Assembly (NCBI RefSeq): GCF_020532645.1
Contig: NZ_JAJAUZ010000038.1
Coordinates: forward strand, 1 to 64,000
Reading direction: 5' to 3'
DNA from: Streptomyces bambusae
Lineage (GTDB): Bacteria > Actinomycetota > Actinomycetes > Streptomycetales > Streptomycetaceae
Length of the DNA stretch: 64,000 bases
The position numbers and the translations under genes are program-made. This document shows positions 1-9,918 of the stretch, piece by piece. Numbering within the stretch: position 1 is the first letter of the stretch; every line of letters starts with the position of its first letter. The notes under the pieces were generated by a model, which had not been told where the DNA came from, ran no database searches, and saw nothing but the letters and a program-made list of their open reading frames with translations.

Positions 1-139
1 GGGGCTGGATTTTGCCCGGCAGCAGCAGGCCGCCCGCAGGCAAGTCCGAGCAGGGGCAGACTCCGGCCCGTCGAGGGGCCCCAGCCCCCTGGGGCTGGGG
101 GAGCCTGAGGACCGGGGGTCCGGGGCGGAGCCCCGGGGG
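1..139. repeat. GC-rich intergenic repeat, 3' flank of the sensor kinase gene
   Basis: This non-coding stretch carries pieces of the repeat family seen again near 32.4, 36.9 and 57.5 kb. A perfect 10-bp hairpin lies at 79-100 (CCCCAGCCCC-CT-GGGGCTGGGG), and a second, CGGGGC-GGA-GCCCCG, lies near 121-135. The first bases (GGGCTGGATTTT) match the tail of the copy near 32.55 kb. The hairpins sit just downstream of the kinase stop codon, so they could act in transcription termination or mRNA 3'-end protection. That role is inferred from position only. Confidence 0.6.
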
Positions 140-140
140 G

Positions 141-1388
141 TCAGGACGGGGACGCGGGGAGGACGGCGGAGACGCGGAAGCCGCCCGCATCCGTGGGGCC
201 GGAGACGAAGACCCCACCCAGCGCCACGACCCGCTCCCGCATGCCGACCAGCCCGTTCCCGCCACTGGGCAGGCTCGCCCCCGGCCCCTCCCCCACCCCG
301 TTCTCCACCTGCATCGCCACCTCGTCCCCCCGGTGCGCCAACCGCACCACCACCCGCGCCCCCGGCGCATGCTTGTGGCAGTTCGTCAACGCCTCCTGCA
401 CCACCCGGTACGCCGTCTGCTCCACCTCCGCCGCGTACCCCCGCACCTCGCCCCGTACGTCCAGCTCGACCACCATCCCGGCCGCCCGCGACTCGCCCAC
501 CAGCGCCTCGATCTCCCCCAGCGCCGGCCCGCCCTCCTCGGCCACCGCCACCGCCACCGCCAACGGCACGGGCACCGGCACCGGCACCGCCCGCAGCACC
601 CCGAGCATCTCCCGCAGCTCGGTCAGCGCCTGCCGGCCCATGTCCCCCACCAGCCGCGCGTTCTTCGCCGCCTTCGCGGGGTCCTTCGCGGCCACCGCCT
701 CCAGCGCCGCCGCGTGCACCACCATCAGGCTCACCCGGTGCGCCACCACGTCGTGCATCTCCCGCGCGATCCGCGTGCGCTCCTCCGTACGGGCCCACTC
801 AGCCCGCTCCTCGGCCCGGTCGGCCAGCAGCGACAGTTCCCGTTCCAGCGAGTCCGCCCGCTCCTGCAGGCTCTCCATGAGCCGCCGCCGCGCTCCTATG
901 TACAGGCCCAGCAGGACCGGCGGTGCGGTCAGCGCGACGGCCATGAACAGCGAGAGGACGACGACCCACGTCCGGTCCCCGGTCAGATCGCCCCGGGTCT
1001 GCACGTACGTGACGACGAACGTGCCCACGAGCGACATCGACGTCAGCACCGCGGTGATCCGCCGCGGCACCTCGGAGGCGGCCAGCGTGTACAGCCCCAC
1101 CACGGCCAGCAGGAACCCCATCACGGCCGGCGTGACGGCGATGCCCACCAGCACGACGAGCACCGGCCGGCGCCGCCGCAGCACCAGCGTCGAGCCCACC
1201 AGCAGCCCGAACACCACCCCCACCGGCACGGGCACGGACGCCTGCCGGGCGAACCCCACCCCTTCGAACGCGCACTCCGCCGCCGACACGGCGGCCAGCG
1301 CGACGTCGAGCACCGCCCCCCGCCGCCGCCCCCACCACAACGGCCCGTCCCGTCCCGCCCCGCCCTGCTGTTCCCCCGTACCGGTCAT
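141..1388 (-). CDS. NarL/DesK-type sensor histidine kinase
   Basis: Membrane sensor kinase of a two-component system, 415 aa. The N-terminal half (about residues 25-165) is a run of hydrophobic segments separated by Arg-rich turns. A coiled linker (168-205) follows, then a HisKA_3 dimerisation box, REMHDVVAH, with the phospho-acceptor at H212. The HATPase domain follows, with the N-box EALTNCHKHAPG and the glycine motif GGNGLVGMRERV. A low-complexity VP/AV stretch (about 265-285) lies between DHp and ATPase domains. I chose ATG 1388 because it gives the usual MTG- start directly before the first membrane segment; an upstream ATG would add 34 residues that look like non-coding sequence. No partner response regulator is visible; it may lie to the left of the window. 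The stimulus is unknown. Confidence 0.9.
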   Translation of the reverse strand: MTGTGEQQGGAGRDGPLWWGRRRGAVLDVALAAVSAAECAFEGVGFARQASVPVPVGVVFGLLVGSTLVLRRRRPVLVVLVGIAVTPAVMGFLLAVVGLYTLAASEVPRRITAVLTSMSLVGTFVVTYVQTRGDLTGDRTWVVVLSLFMAVALTAPPVLLGLYIGARRRLMESLQERADSLERELSLLADRAEERAEWARTEERTRIAREMHDVVAHRVSLMVVHAAALEAVAAKDPAKAAKNARLVGDMGRQALTELREMLGVLRAVPVPVPVPLAVAVAVAEEGGPALGEIEALVGESRAAGMVVELDVRGEVRGYAAEVEQTAYRVVQEALTNCHKHAPGARVVVRLAHRGDEVAMQVENGVGEGPGASLPSGGNGLVGMRERVVALGGVFVSGPTDAGGFRVSAVLPASPS

Positions 1389-1521
1389 ACCACCCACCCT
1401 ACGATCGCCCCCTCCTCCGGCTCTCTCCGAATTCGCGGCGCAGGAAAGGCCCCGGGCAGACCGTCGCATCCAAGGCAGGTGGTGCGGCATAGTAGGGGCT
1501 GCGTCCGCATCTGATCTTCAG

Positions 1522-1547
1522 AAGCCGGGTCTTCGACCCCGGCTTTT
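1522..1547 (+). terminator. orphan terminator-like hairpin
   Basis: AAGCCGGG (1522-1529) pairs with CCCGGCTT (1538-1545) and is followed by TT, as in an intrinsic terminator reading rightwards. No gene on the + strand lies upstream in the window, since the kinase runs the other way. It could end a small RNA transcript, or insulate tRNA-Gln from read-through. Confidence 0.5.
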
Positions 1548-1573
1548 CGGATCCGGACACGCACGACAATCCA

Positions 1574-1647
1574 TCCCGGATCGTCTAAGGGCAGGACAAA
1601 CGGTTTTGGTCCGTTGAATGAGGGTTCGAATCCTTCTCCGGGAGCCA
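1574..1647 (+). tRNA. tRNA-Gln (anticodon UUG)
   Basis: Complete cloverleaf. The acceptor stem TCCCGGA (1574-1580) pairs perfectly with TCCGGGA (1637-1643). The anticodon stem is AACGG/CCGTT with loop TTTTGGT and anticodon TTG at 1606-1608. The T-arm contains GGGTTCGAATCC. The discriminator G at 1644 is followed by an encoded CCA (1645-1647). It lies just upstream of glmU. Confidence 0.97.
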
Positions 1648-1657
1648 AACAAATATT

Positions 1658-1702
1658 CGAGCACGGGTCCCGACCACCACGGTCGGGACCCGTGCTCGTT
1701 TC
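1658..1702 (+). terminator. terminator after tRNA-Gln
   Basis: A perfect 18-bp inverted repeat (1658-1675 with 1681-1698, loop ACCAC) is followed by TTT. It is among the strongest hairpins in the window and separates the tRNA from glmU. Confidence 0.85.
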
Positions 1703-1761
1703 CGCCGCTTAACCCCCCGGTATCCTTCGGTGGTCCACCCCCGAAGCCGAAGGGCACACCC

Positions 1762-3210
1762 GTGAGCGCCAACCGCCCGGCAGCCGTCGTCGTACTCGCA
1801 GCGGGTGAGGGCACCCGCATGAAGTCGGCCACTCCCAAGGTCCTCCACGAGATCTGCGGGCGGTCGCTCGTCGGACACGTCGTCGCGGCCTCCCGCGAGC
1901 TGGAGCCGCAGCACCTGGTCGTCGTCGTGGGCCACGCCCGCGAGCAGGTCGCCGCGCACCTCGCGCAGATCGACGCCAAGGTCCGCACCGCCGTCCAGTA
2001 CGAGCAGAACGGCACCGGCCACGCCGTCCGCATGGCCCTGGAGGAGCTCGGCGGCACGGTCGCCGGGACCGTGGTCGTGGTCTGCGGCGACACCCCGCTG
2101 CTGACCGGCGCGACCCTGCGGCAGCTGACCGGGACCCACGAGGCCGACGGCAACGCCGTGACCGTGCTGACCGCCGAGGTGCCGGACTCCACGGGCTACG
2201 GCCGGATCATCCGCGACGAGGCCACCGGCGCCGTCACGGCGATCGTCGAGCACAAGGACGCCACCGAGGCGCAGCGCGCGGTCCGCGAGATCAACTCCGG
2301 CGTGTTCGCGTTCGACGGGGCGCTGCTGGCGGACGCGCTGAAGAGGGTGCGTACGGACAACAGCCAGGGCGAGGAGTACCTCACGGACGTGCTGGGGATC
2401 CTGCGCGAGGCCGGGCACCGGGTGGGTGCCGCGGTCGGCGGGGACCACCGGGAGATCCTGGGGATCAACAACCGGGTGCAGCTCGCGGAGGCCCGGGGCC
2501 TGCTGAACGCGCGGCTGCTGGAGCAGGCGATGCTGGCGGGCGTGACGGTGGTGGACCCGGCGTCGACGTTCGTGGACGTGACGGTGACGTTCGGGCAGGA
2601 CGCGGTCGTCCACCCGGGTACGCAGCTGCTCGGCGCCACCCGTGTCGCCGAAGGCGCCGAGGTGGGTCCGAACACGCGTCTGAAGGACACCTCGGTGGGT
2701 GCGCGGGCGCGCGTGGACAACACGGTGGCGGACAGCGCGGTGATCGGCGAGGCGGCGAACGTCGGCCCGTTCGCCTACCTGCGGCCGGGCACGAACCTCG
2801 GCGCGAAGTCGAAGGCCGGCGCGTACGTGGAGATGAAGAACGCGACGGTGGGCGAGGGCTCGAAGGTCCCGCACCTGTCGTACGTGGGCGACGCCACGAT
2901 CGGCGAGTACTCCAACATCGGCGCTGCCAGCGTCTTCGTGAACTACGACGGTGAGCACAAGCACCACACGACGGTCGGCTCGCACTGCCGGACCGGTTCG
3001 GACAACATGTTTGTGGCACCCGTCACCATCGGGGACGGCGCCTACACGGCGGCCGGCTCGGTGATCACGAAGGACGTACCGGCGGGCGCCCTGGCCGTCG
3101 CCCGGGGCCAGCAGCGGAATATCGAGGGCTGGGTGGCCCGCAAGCGTCCGGGAAGCGCCGCCGCGCAGGCGGCTCAGTCGGCGGTTCAGCCTGCCGCCGA
3201 CGAAGTCTGA
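1762..3210 (+). CDS. glmU: bifunctional UDP-GlcNAc pyrophosphorylase / GlcN-1-P N-acetyltransferase GlmU
   Basis: Cytoplasmic enzyme of 482 aa that acetylates glucosamine-1-phosphate and then couples it to UTP, giving UDP-GlcNAc for peptidoglycan. The N-terminal uridyltransferase signature LAAGEGTRMKS starts at residue 12. The second half is a left-handed beta-helix made of hexapeptide repeats, with the acetyltransferase motifs VGPFAYLRPG, KAGAYVEMKNATVG, NYDGEHKHHT and GSDNMFVAPVTIG. The length is normal for the family; an Ala-rich tail closes it. GTG 1762 places the nucleotide loop at the expected distance from the N-terminus, with a GAAGGG element upstream. prs follows 125 bp downstream, after a small hairpin. 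Confidence 0.98.
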   Translation: MSANRPAAVVVLAAGEGTRMKSATPKVLHEICGRSLVGHVVAASRELEPQHLVVVVGHAREQVAAHLAQIDAKVRTAVQYEQNGTGHAVRMALEELGGTVAGTVVVVCGDTPLLTGATLRQLTGTHEADGNAVTVLTAEVPDSTGYGRIIRDEATGAVTAIVEHKDATEAQRAVREINSGVFAFDGALLADALKRVRTDNSQGEEYLTDVLGILREAGHRVGAAVGGDHREILGINNRVQLAEARGLLNARLLEQAMLAGVTVVDPASTFVDVTVTFGQDAVVHPGTQLLGATRVAEGAEVGPNTRLKDTSVGARARVDNTVADSAVIGEAANVGPFAYLRPGTNLGAKSKAGAYVEMKNATVGEGSKVPHLSYVGDATIGEYSNIGAASVFVNYDGEHKHHTTVGSHCRTGSDNMFVAPVTIGDGAYTAAGSVITKDVPAGALAVARGQQRNIEGWVARKRPGSAAAQAAQSAVQPAADEV

Positions 3211-3219
3211 CCGGAAACA

Positions 3220-3241
3220 GGTACGCCGGCGACGGCGTACC
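3220..3241 (+). terminator. hairpin between glmU and prs
   Basis: GGTACGCCG (3220-3228) pairs with CGGCGTACC (3233-3241), loop GCGA. There is no T-tract, so it may be a weak terminator or a processing/stability hairpin. Confidence 0.45.
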
Positions 3242-3335
3242 GTGATAGGTGCACGCAATTCGGCTGGCTCACCGTGCGCGGGACGGACGCGTACGGGGGC
3301 GCAGCAGCAATCAACACGTCTGAGGAGACAGTGCT

Positions 3336-4313
3336 GTGACCGGGATCAAGACGACCGGCGAGAAGAAGCTGATGCTCTTCTCCGGCCGCGCCCACCCCGA
3401 GCTGGCCGAGGAGGTCGCGCACCAGCTGGGTGTCGGCCTCGTGCCGACCAAGGCTTTCGACTTCGCCAACGGTGAGATCTACGTCCGCTTCCAGGAGTCG
3501 GCGCGTGGCGCGGACTGCTTCCTGATCCAGAGCCACACGGCTCCGATCAACAAGTGGATCATGGAGCAGCTGATCATGATCGACGCGCTGAAGCGCGCGT
3601 CGGCCCGCTCGATCACCGTGATCATCCCGTCCTACGGGTACGCCCGCCAGGACAAGAAGCACAAGGGCCGCGAGCCGATCTCGGCCCGCCTGGTGGCCGA
3701 CCTGCTGAAGACGGCCGGTGCGGACCGCATCCTGACGGTCGACCTGCACACGGACCAGATCCAGGGCTTCTTCGACGGCCCGGTGGACCACCTCTCGGCG
3801 CTGCCGGTCCTCGCGGACTACGTGGGCGCGAAGGTGGACCGCACGAAGCTGACCGTCGTCTCCCCGGACGCCGGCCGCGTGCGCGTCGCCGACCGCTGGT
3901 GCGACCGCCTGGACGCGCCGCTGGCGATCGTGCACAAGCGCCGCGACAAGGACGTCGCCAACCAGGTGACCGTCCACGAGGTCGTCGGTGAGGTCAAGGG
4001 CCGGGTCTGCGTCCTGGTCGACGACATGATCGACACCGGCGGCACGATCTGCGCCGCGGCCGAGGCGCTGTTCGCGCACGGCGCGGAGGACGTGATCGTG
4101 ACGGCGACGCACGGCATCCTGTCGGGCCCCGCCGCGGACCGCCTGAAGAACTCGAAGGTGAGCGAGTTCGTGTTCACGAACACGCTGCCGGACCCGTCGG
4201 ACCTGGAGCTGGACAAGATCACGGTGCTGTCGATCGCGCCGACGATCGCCCGCGCGGTCCGCGAGGTGTTCGAGGACGGCTCCGTGACCTCGCTGTTCGA
4301 GGAGCAGCAGTAG
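3336..4313 (+). CDS. prs: ribose-phosphate pyrophosphokinase (PRPP synthetase)
   Basis: Makes PRPP from ribose-5-phosphate and ATP for nucleotide, His and Trp synthesis. The protein has 325 aa, the usual length. Visible motifs are the ATP/Mg region SYGYARQDKKHKGREPIS, DLHTDQIQGFFD, SPDAGRVRVADRW, and the PRPP loop LVDDMIDTGGT at about residues 226-237. The GTG start at 3336 has a good ribosome binding site, GAGGAGA (3322-3328). The gene lies between glmU and rplY, a conserved actinobacterial order. Its transcript runs into the hairpin at 4345-4403. Confidence 0.98.
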   Translation: MTGIKTTGEKKLMLFSGRAHPELAEEVAHQLGVGLVPTKAFDFANGEIYVRFQESARGADCFLIQSHTAPINKWIMEQLIMIDALKRASARSITVIIPSYGYARQDKKHKGREPISARLVADLLKTAGADRILTVDLHTDQIQGFFDGPVDHLSALPVLADYVGAKVDRTKLTVVSPDAGRVRVADRWCDRLDAPLAIVHKRRDKDVANQVTVHEVVGEVKGRVCVLVDDMIDTGGTICAAAEALFAHGAEDVIVTATHGILSGPAADRLKNSKVSEFVFTNTLPDPSDLELDKITVLSIAPTIARAVREVFEDGSVTSLFEEQQ

Positions 4314-4339
4314 TCGCGGAAACGGTCCGCTAGATCGTT

Positions 4340-4369
4340 TTGAGGTGCGGCCTCCGCGCCGGGTAGACT
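4340..4369 (+). promoter_or_regulatory. rplY: candidate sigma-70 promoter of rplY
   Basis: TTGAGG (4340-4345) and TAGACT (4364-4369) are separated by 18 bp, matching a housekeeping (HrdB-type) promoter. The -10 box falls inside the loop of the hairpin formed by 4345-4355 and 4389-4399. Confidence 0.65.
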
Positions 4370-4403
4370 CATCAAGTTGCTCGGCGAGGGAGGCCGCACT
4401 TTT
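4345..4403 (+). terminator. terminator hairpin of prs enclosing the rplY promoter
   Basis: GTGCGGCCTCC (4345-4355) pairs perfectly with GGAGGCCGCAC (4389-4399) and is followed by TTTT (4400-4403). RNA coming from prs can form it. RNA started at the promoter inside the loop lacks the left arm and cannot. Confidence 0.7.
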
Positions 4404-4497
4404 GCGTGCGGGGCTCCGTTATCGACGCGCTCTTCGTAGCAGGCCGTTTGGTTGGCCGGGTGACCCTGTCCGTTCCGTCACCCCACGAGGAGTGAGC
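4404..4497 (+). promoter_or_regulatory. structured 5' leader of rplY
   Basis: The leader between the hairpin and the start codon can fold GGGTGAC (4458-4464) with GTCACCC (4477-4483) just before the GAGGAG ribosome binding site. Leaders of ribosomal-protein genes are often autoregulatory; this role is inferred, and I do not recognise a named family. Confidence 0.35.
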
Positions 4498-5082
4498 ATG
4501 TCCGAGATCAAGCTTTCCGCCGAGCTCCGCACCACCTTCGGCAAGGGCTCCGCCCGCCAGGCCCGTCGCGACGCCCTGACCCCCGCGGTCATCTACGGCC
4601 ACGGCCAGGACCCGAAGCACGTCAACGTCGAGGCCCACGGCCTGATGATGGCCCTGAAGACCGCGAACGCCCTCATCTCCCTGGACATCAAGGGCGACGG
4701 CGTCGAGCTGGTCCTCCCGAAGGCCATCCAGCGTCACCCGCTGAAGCGCACCATCTCGCACGTCGACTTCCTGGTCGTCAAGAAGGGCGAGAAGGTCACC
4801 GTCGAGGTCCCGGTCATCGCCGAGGGCGAGCTGGCCGCCGGCGGCAACCTGCTCGAGCACGTCCTGAGCACCCTGTCGGTCGAGGCCGAGGCCACCCACC
4901 TGCCCGAGAACATCACCGTCTCGGTCGAGGGCCTGGAGGCCGGCGCGTCCGTGCACGCCAAGGACATCGCCCTGCCCGCCGGTGTCTCCCTGGCGACCGA
5001 CGCCGACGCCGTCGTCCTGCAGGTCCTGGCCGCGCAGGCCGAGGAGCCGGCCGCCGAGGCCGAGGCCGGCGCCGAGGCCTGA
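4498..5082 (+). CDS. rplY: 50S ribosomal protein L25 / general stress protein Ctc
   Basis: 5S rRNA-binding protein of the large subunit, in the long (CTC/TL5) form with 194 aa. Residues 1 to about 92 form the L25 RNA-binding domain, with typical RTTFGKGSARQARR and PAVIYGHG motifs. Residues 95-180 form the C-terminal TL5 beta domain. The last 15 or so residues are an Ala/Glu tail. ATG 4498 has a good GAGGAG ribosome binding site and gives the family MSEIKL start. pth follows after 88 bp containing a hairpin. Confidence 0.97.
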   Translation: MSEIKLSAELRTTFGKGSARQARRDALTPAVIYGHGQDPKHVNVEAHGLMMALKTANALISLDIKGDGVELVLPKAIQRHPLKRTISHVDFLVVKKGEKVTVEVPVIAEGELAAGGNLLEHVLSTLSVEAEATHLPENITVSVEGLEAGASVHAKDIALPAGVSLATDADAVVLQVLAAQAEEPAAEAEAGAEA

Positions 5083-5109
5083 GCCTCTGCCCCCTGGCTT
5101 TTGCCGACC

Positions 5110-5146
5110 GACCGCCGTCCTGCTCCACTGGAGCGGGACGGCGGTC
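5110..5146 (+). terminator. hairpin between rplY and pth
   Basis: GACCGCCGTCC (5110-5120) pairs with GGACGGCGGTC (5136-5146), and an inner GCTC/GAGC extends the stem. There is no clear T-tract. It lies nine bases before the pth ribosome binding site, so it may be a partial terminator or processing site. Confidence 0.55.
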
Positions 5147-5170
5147 GTCCCATTGAAGGAGCTTTTTCTG

Positions 5171-5764
5171 ATGGCGGACGACGCGACGACGCCGTGGCTG
5201 GTCGTGGGCCTGGGCAATCCGGGCGGTGAGTACGCGGGCAATCGCCACAACATCGGCTTCATGGTGGTGGACCTGCTGGCCGAGCGGATGGGCGGCAAGT
5301 TCAAGGCGCACAAGGCGCGGGCGCAGGTGCTGGAGGGCCGGATCGGCCCGCCGGGGCCGGCGAACCGGCGGGTGGTGCTGGCCAAGCCGATGTCGTTCAT
5401 GAACCTGTCGGGCGGCCCGGTGACGGCGCTGCGGGACTTCTACAAGGTGCCGGTGGAGCGGATCATCGCCGTGCACGACGAGCTGGACATCGACTACGCG
5501 ACCCTGCGGCTGAAGCTGGGCGGCGGGGACAACGGGCACAACGGCCTGAAGTCGATGACGAAGTCGATGGGCGCGGAGTACCACCGGGTGCGGTGCGGGA
5601 TCGGGCGTCCGCCGGGCCGGATGCAGGTCGCGGACTTCGTGCTGAAGGACTTCTCGTCGACGGAGCGCAAGGAGCTGGACTGGTTCGTGGACCGTTCGGC
5701 GGACGCCGTCGAGTGCCTGGTCCTGGAGGGCCTGGAGCGGGCCCAGTCCACGTACAACTCGTGA
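5171..5764 (+). CDS. pth: peptidyl-tRNA hydrolase
   Basis: Releases tRNA from peptidyl-tRNAs that drop off the ribosome; essential recycling enzyme, 197 aa. The N-terminal signature GLGNPGGEYAGNRHN is complete and holds the catalytic His at residue 26. KPMSFMNLSG, HDELD and GGGDNGHNGLKS (tRNA-binding loop) follow in order. ATG 5171 is preceded by GAAGGAG at 9 nt. It is the last gene of the glmU-prs-rplY-pth block. Confidence 0.98.
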   Translation: MADDATTPWLVVGLGNPGGEYAGNRHNIGFMVVDLLAERMGGKFKAHKARAQVLEGRIGPPGPANRRVVLAKPMSFMNLSGGPVTALRDFYKVPVERIIAVHDELDIDYATLRLKLGGGDNGHNGLKSMTKSMGAEYHRVRCGIGRPPGRMQVADFVLKDFSSTERKELDWFVDRSADAVECLVLEGLERAQSTYNS

Positions 5765-5902
5765 CGGCGCACGTCGCGTGACGGCGCACCTCGCGTGAAC
5801 TGCGGGCGGCGGCGGCCTAACCGGTCGCCGCCGTTCCGGATCGTTACACCGGACAAAGGGTGCGGGAGACGGCATTCCCGTACGAATACTGACGCGTACC
5901 TC

Positions 5903-5937
5903 TTGACCGTGGACAGTCGGGCTCAGCATGCTGAGCC
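5903..5937 (+). promoter_or_regulatory. candidate promoter with overlapping perfect palindrome
   Basis: TTGACC (5903-5908) is a good -35 box for the LAETG gene. Downstream lies a perfect 18-bp palindrome, GGCTCAGCATGCTGAGCC (5920-5937), where the -10 region and start site would be (CATGCT as a poor -10). This looks like an operator; the regulator is unknown. Confidence 0.45.
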
Positions 5938-5983
5938 GCCACCTCCCACGGCACATCCCCCCGCTCTCTGCCAGAGGTACACC

Positions 5984-6766
5984 ATGCCCATGTCCCGGAA
6001 CCGTCGGGCCGTGGCCGCCCTTCCCCTCGCGGCCTCCCTGTTCCTCGCCGCCGGCGCCGCCCCCGCCGCCGCCGCCGACACGTACACCGTCCCCATGCAC
6101 CAGGCGCTCCCCGTCACGGCCACCTCGGCCGGCGTCTCGCACGAGCCGAAGTGTGCCGACATCCCCGCGAACCAGGACGGCTGGCACTTCGTGCTGCCCG
6201 GCAACTCCACCGAGTTCGTGAAGCTGACGGTCACCTTCCAGCCCGGCGGCACCCAGGAGATCACCGTCTTCGGGCCGCCGACCGAGAAGCACGCGTACGC
6301 GGCCTCCGCGCCGGGTGCCACGCTGACGGCCGCCTCCGCCGAGGTGGAGGGCGGCAGCGTGAAGTGGTTCAACCTGTCCCACACCTGCCCGGCCACGGTG
6401 AAGCCGAGCCAGTCCCCGTCGGCCACGCCCAGCGGTACGCCGAGCAGCACGCCGTCCCGGACGGCGAGCCAGACCCCGTCGGGCACCCCGTCGACGACCG
6501 CGAGCGGTTCGGCGAGCGCGACGCCGTCGGGCACGGTGTCCGCGAGCACGTCGACCGAGCCGTCCTCGTCGGTCTCCGCCTCCGCCTCCGCCTCCCCCTC
6601 GGGTACAGCCGCCACGGCCGGCTCCACGGGCGGCACCGGCGGCGGCGACCTGGCCGAGACCGGTTCGAGCACCCCGGTGGGGCTGCTGGCCGCGATGGCC
6701 GGTGCGCTGATCACCGCCGGTGCGGTCCTGGTGATCCGCCGCCGCCGGACCGGCACCGAGGGCTGA
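5984..6766 (+). CDS. secreted LAETG-anchored cell-wall protein
   Basis: Exported, probably sortase-anchored surface protein of 260 aa. A signal peptide (1 to about 31, cut after AAA) precedes a compact domain (32-140) with two Cys residues (in EPKCADIP and SHTCPAT) that could form a disulfide. A long Ser/Thr/Pro linker (about 145-215) would span the wall. The C-terminus has LAETG at 223-227, a hydrophobic segment and RRRR, the sorting signal of Streptomyces class E sortases (LAxTG). I do not recognise the folded domain. ATG 5984 is used; ATG 5990 is equally possible. The Ser/Thr-rich linker is a plausible target for the protein mannosyltransferase encoded at 38.8 kb. Confidence 0.85.
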   Translation: MPMSRNRRAVAALPLAASLFLAAGAAPAAAADTYTVPMHQALPVTATSAGVSHEPKCADIPANQDGWHFVLPGNSTEFVKLTVTFQPGGTQEITVFGPPTEKHAYAASAPGATLTAASAEVEGGSVKWFNLSHTCPATVKPSQSPSATPSGTPSSTPSRTASQTPSGTPSTTASGSASATPSGTVSASTSTEPSSSVSASASASPSGTAATAGSTGGTGGGDLAETGSSTPVGLLAAMAGALITAGAVLVIRRRRTGTEG

Positions 6767-6801
6767 TCCCGCCCGGCACCGCAGCCGTACGGCACGACGA
6801 A

Positions 6802-6830
6802 GGCCCCCGCACCGGCACGGTGCGGGGGCC
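6802..6830. terminator. bidirectional terminator between LAETG gene and ppc
   Basis: GGCCCCCGCACCG (6802-6814) pairs with CGGTGCGGGGGCC (6818-6830), loop GCA. It separates two convergent genes. Confidence 0.8.
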
Positions 6831-6853
6831 TCCGTCACGCTGCGGGCGCCGGG

Positions 6854-9613
<2,760 letters not shown>

Positions 9614-9821
9614 AGGTGCGGCTCCTTGCAGTGTTTCGAGCGCTACTGGGAGGTGGGCTTCCGGGTGCGGGCGTACGGCGGCGGCCTCCGGACGGCTGTC
9701 CGGGGGTTCCCCGTGCGCGCAGCCCCGGGCTGCCCGTGCGGACCGCGCTGTCCGACGGGTCCAAGGATAGGTGTCGTCGCTCGCGGACCGGTCGCATGTC
9801 TCGGGGTGCGGACGGGTCCCT

Positions 9822-9851
9822 TTGCCGGAGGGAGTGACGCTGGGATACTTA
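9822..9851 (+). promoter_or_regulatory. candidate promoter of the desaturase-tetR operon
   Basis: TTGCCG (9822-9827) and TACTTA (9846-9851) are spaced by 18 bp in the 305-bp gap between the divergent ppc and desaturase genes. The operator-like palindrome at 9861-9880 lies immediately downstream. I see nothing else notable in the rest of this gap. Confidence 0.45.
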
Positions 9852-9860
9852 CGATGCCGT

Positions 9861-9880
9861 AGGTTACGGATCCGTAGCCT
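9861..9880. promoter_or_regulatory. operator-like palindrome upstream of the desaturase
   Basis: AGGTTACGGATCCGTAGCCT is a 20-bp inverted repeat with a single mismatched pair. Its core TACGGATCCGTA (9865-9876) is perfect. It sits just after the candidate promoter and is a likely site for the TetR protein encoded downstream; that link is inferred. Confidence 0.6.
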
Positions 9881-9918
9881 CGGCGCCTGCCGATTCCCTC
9901 ACCCTCAGGGGACACCTC

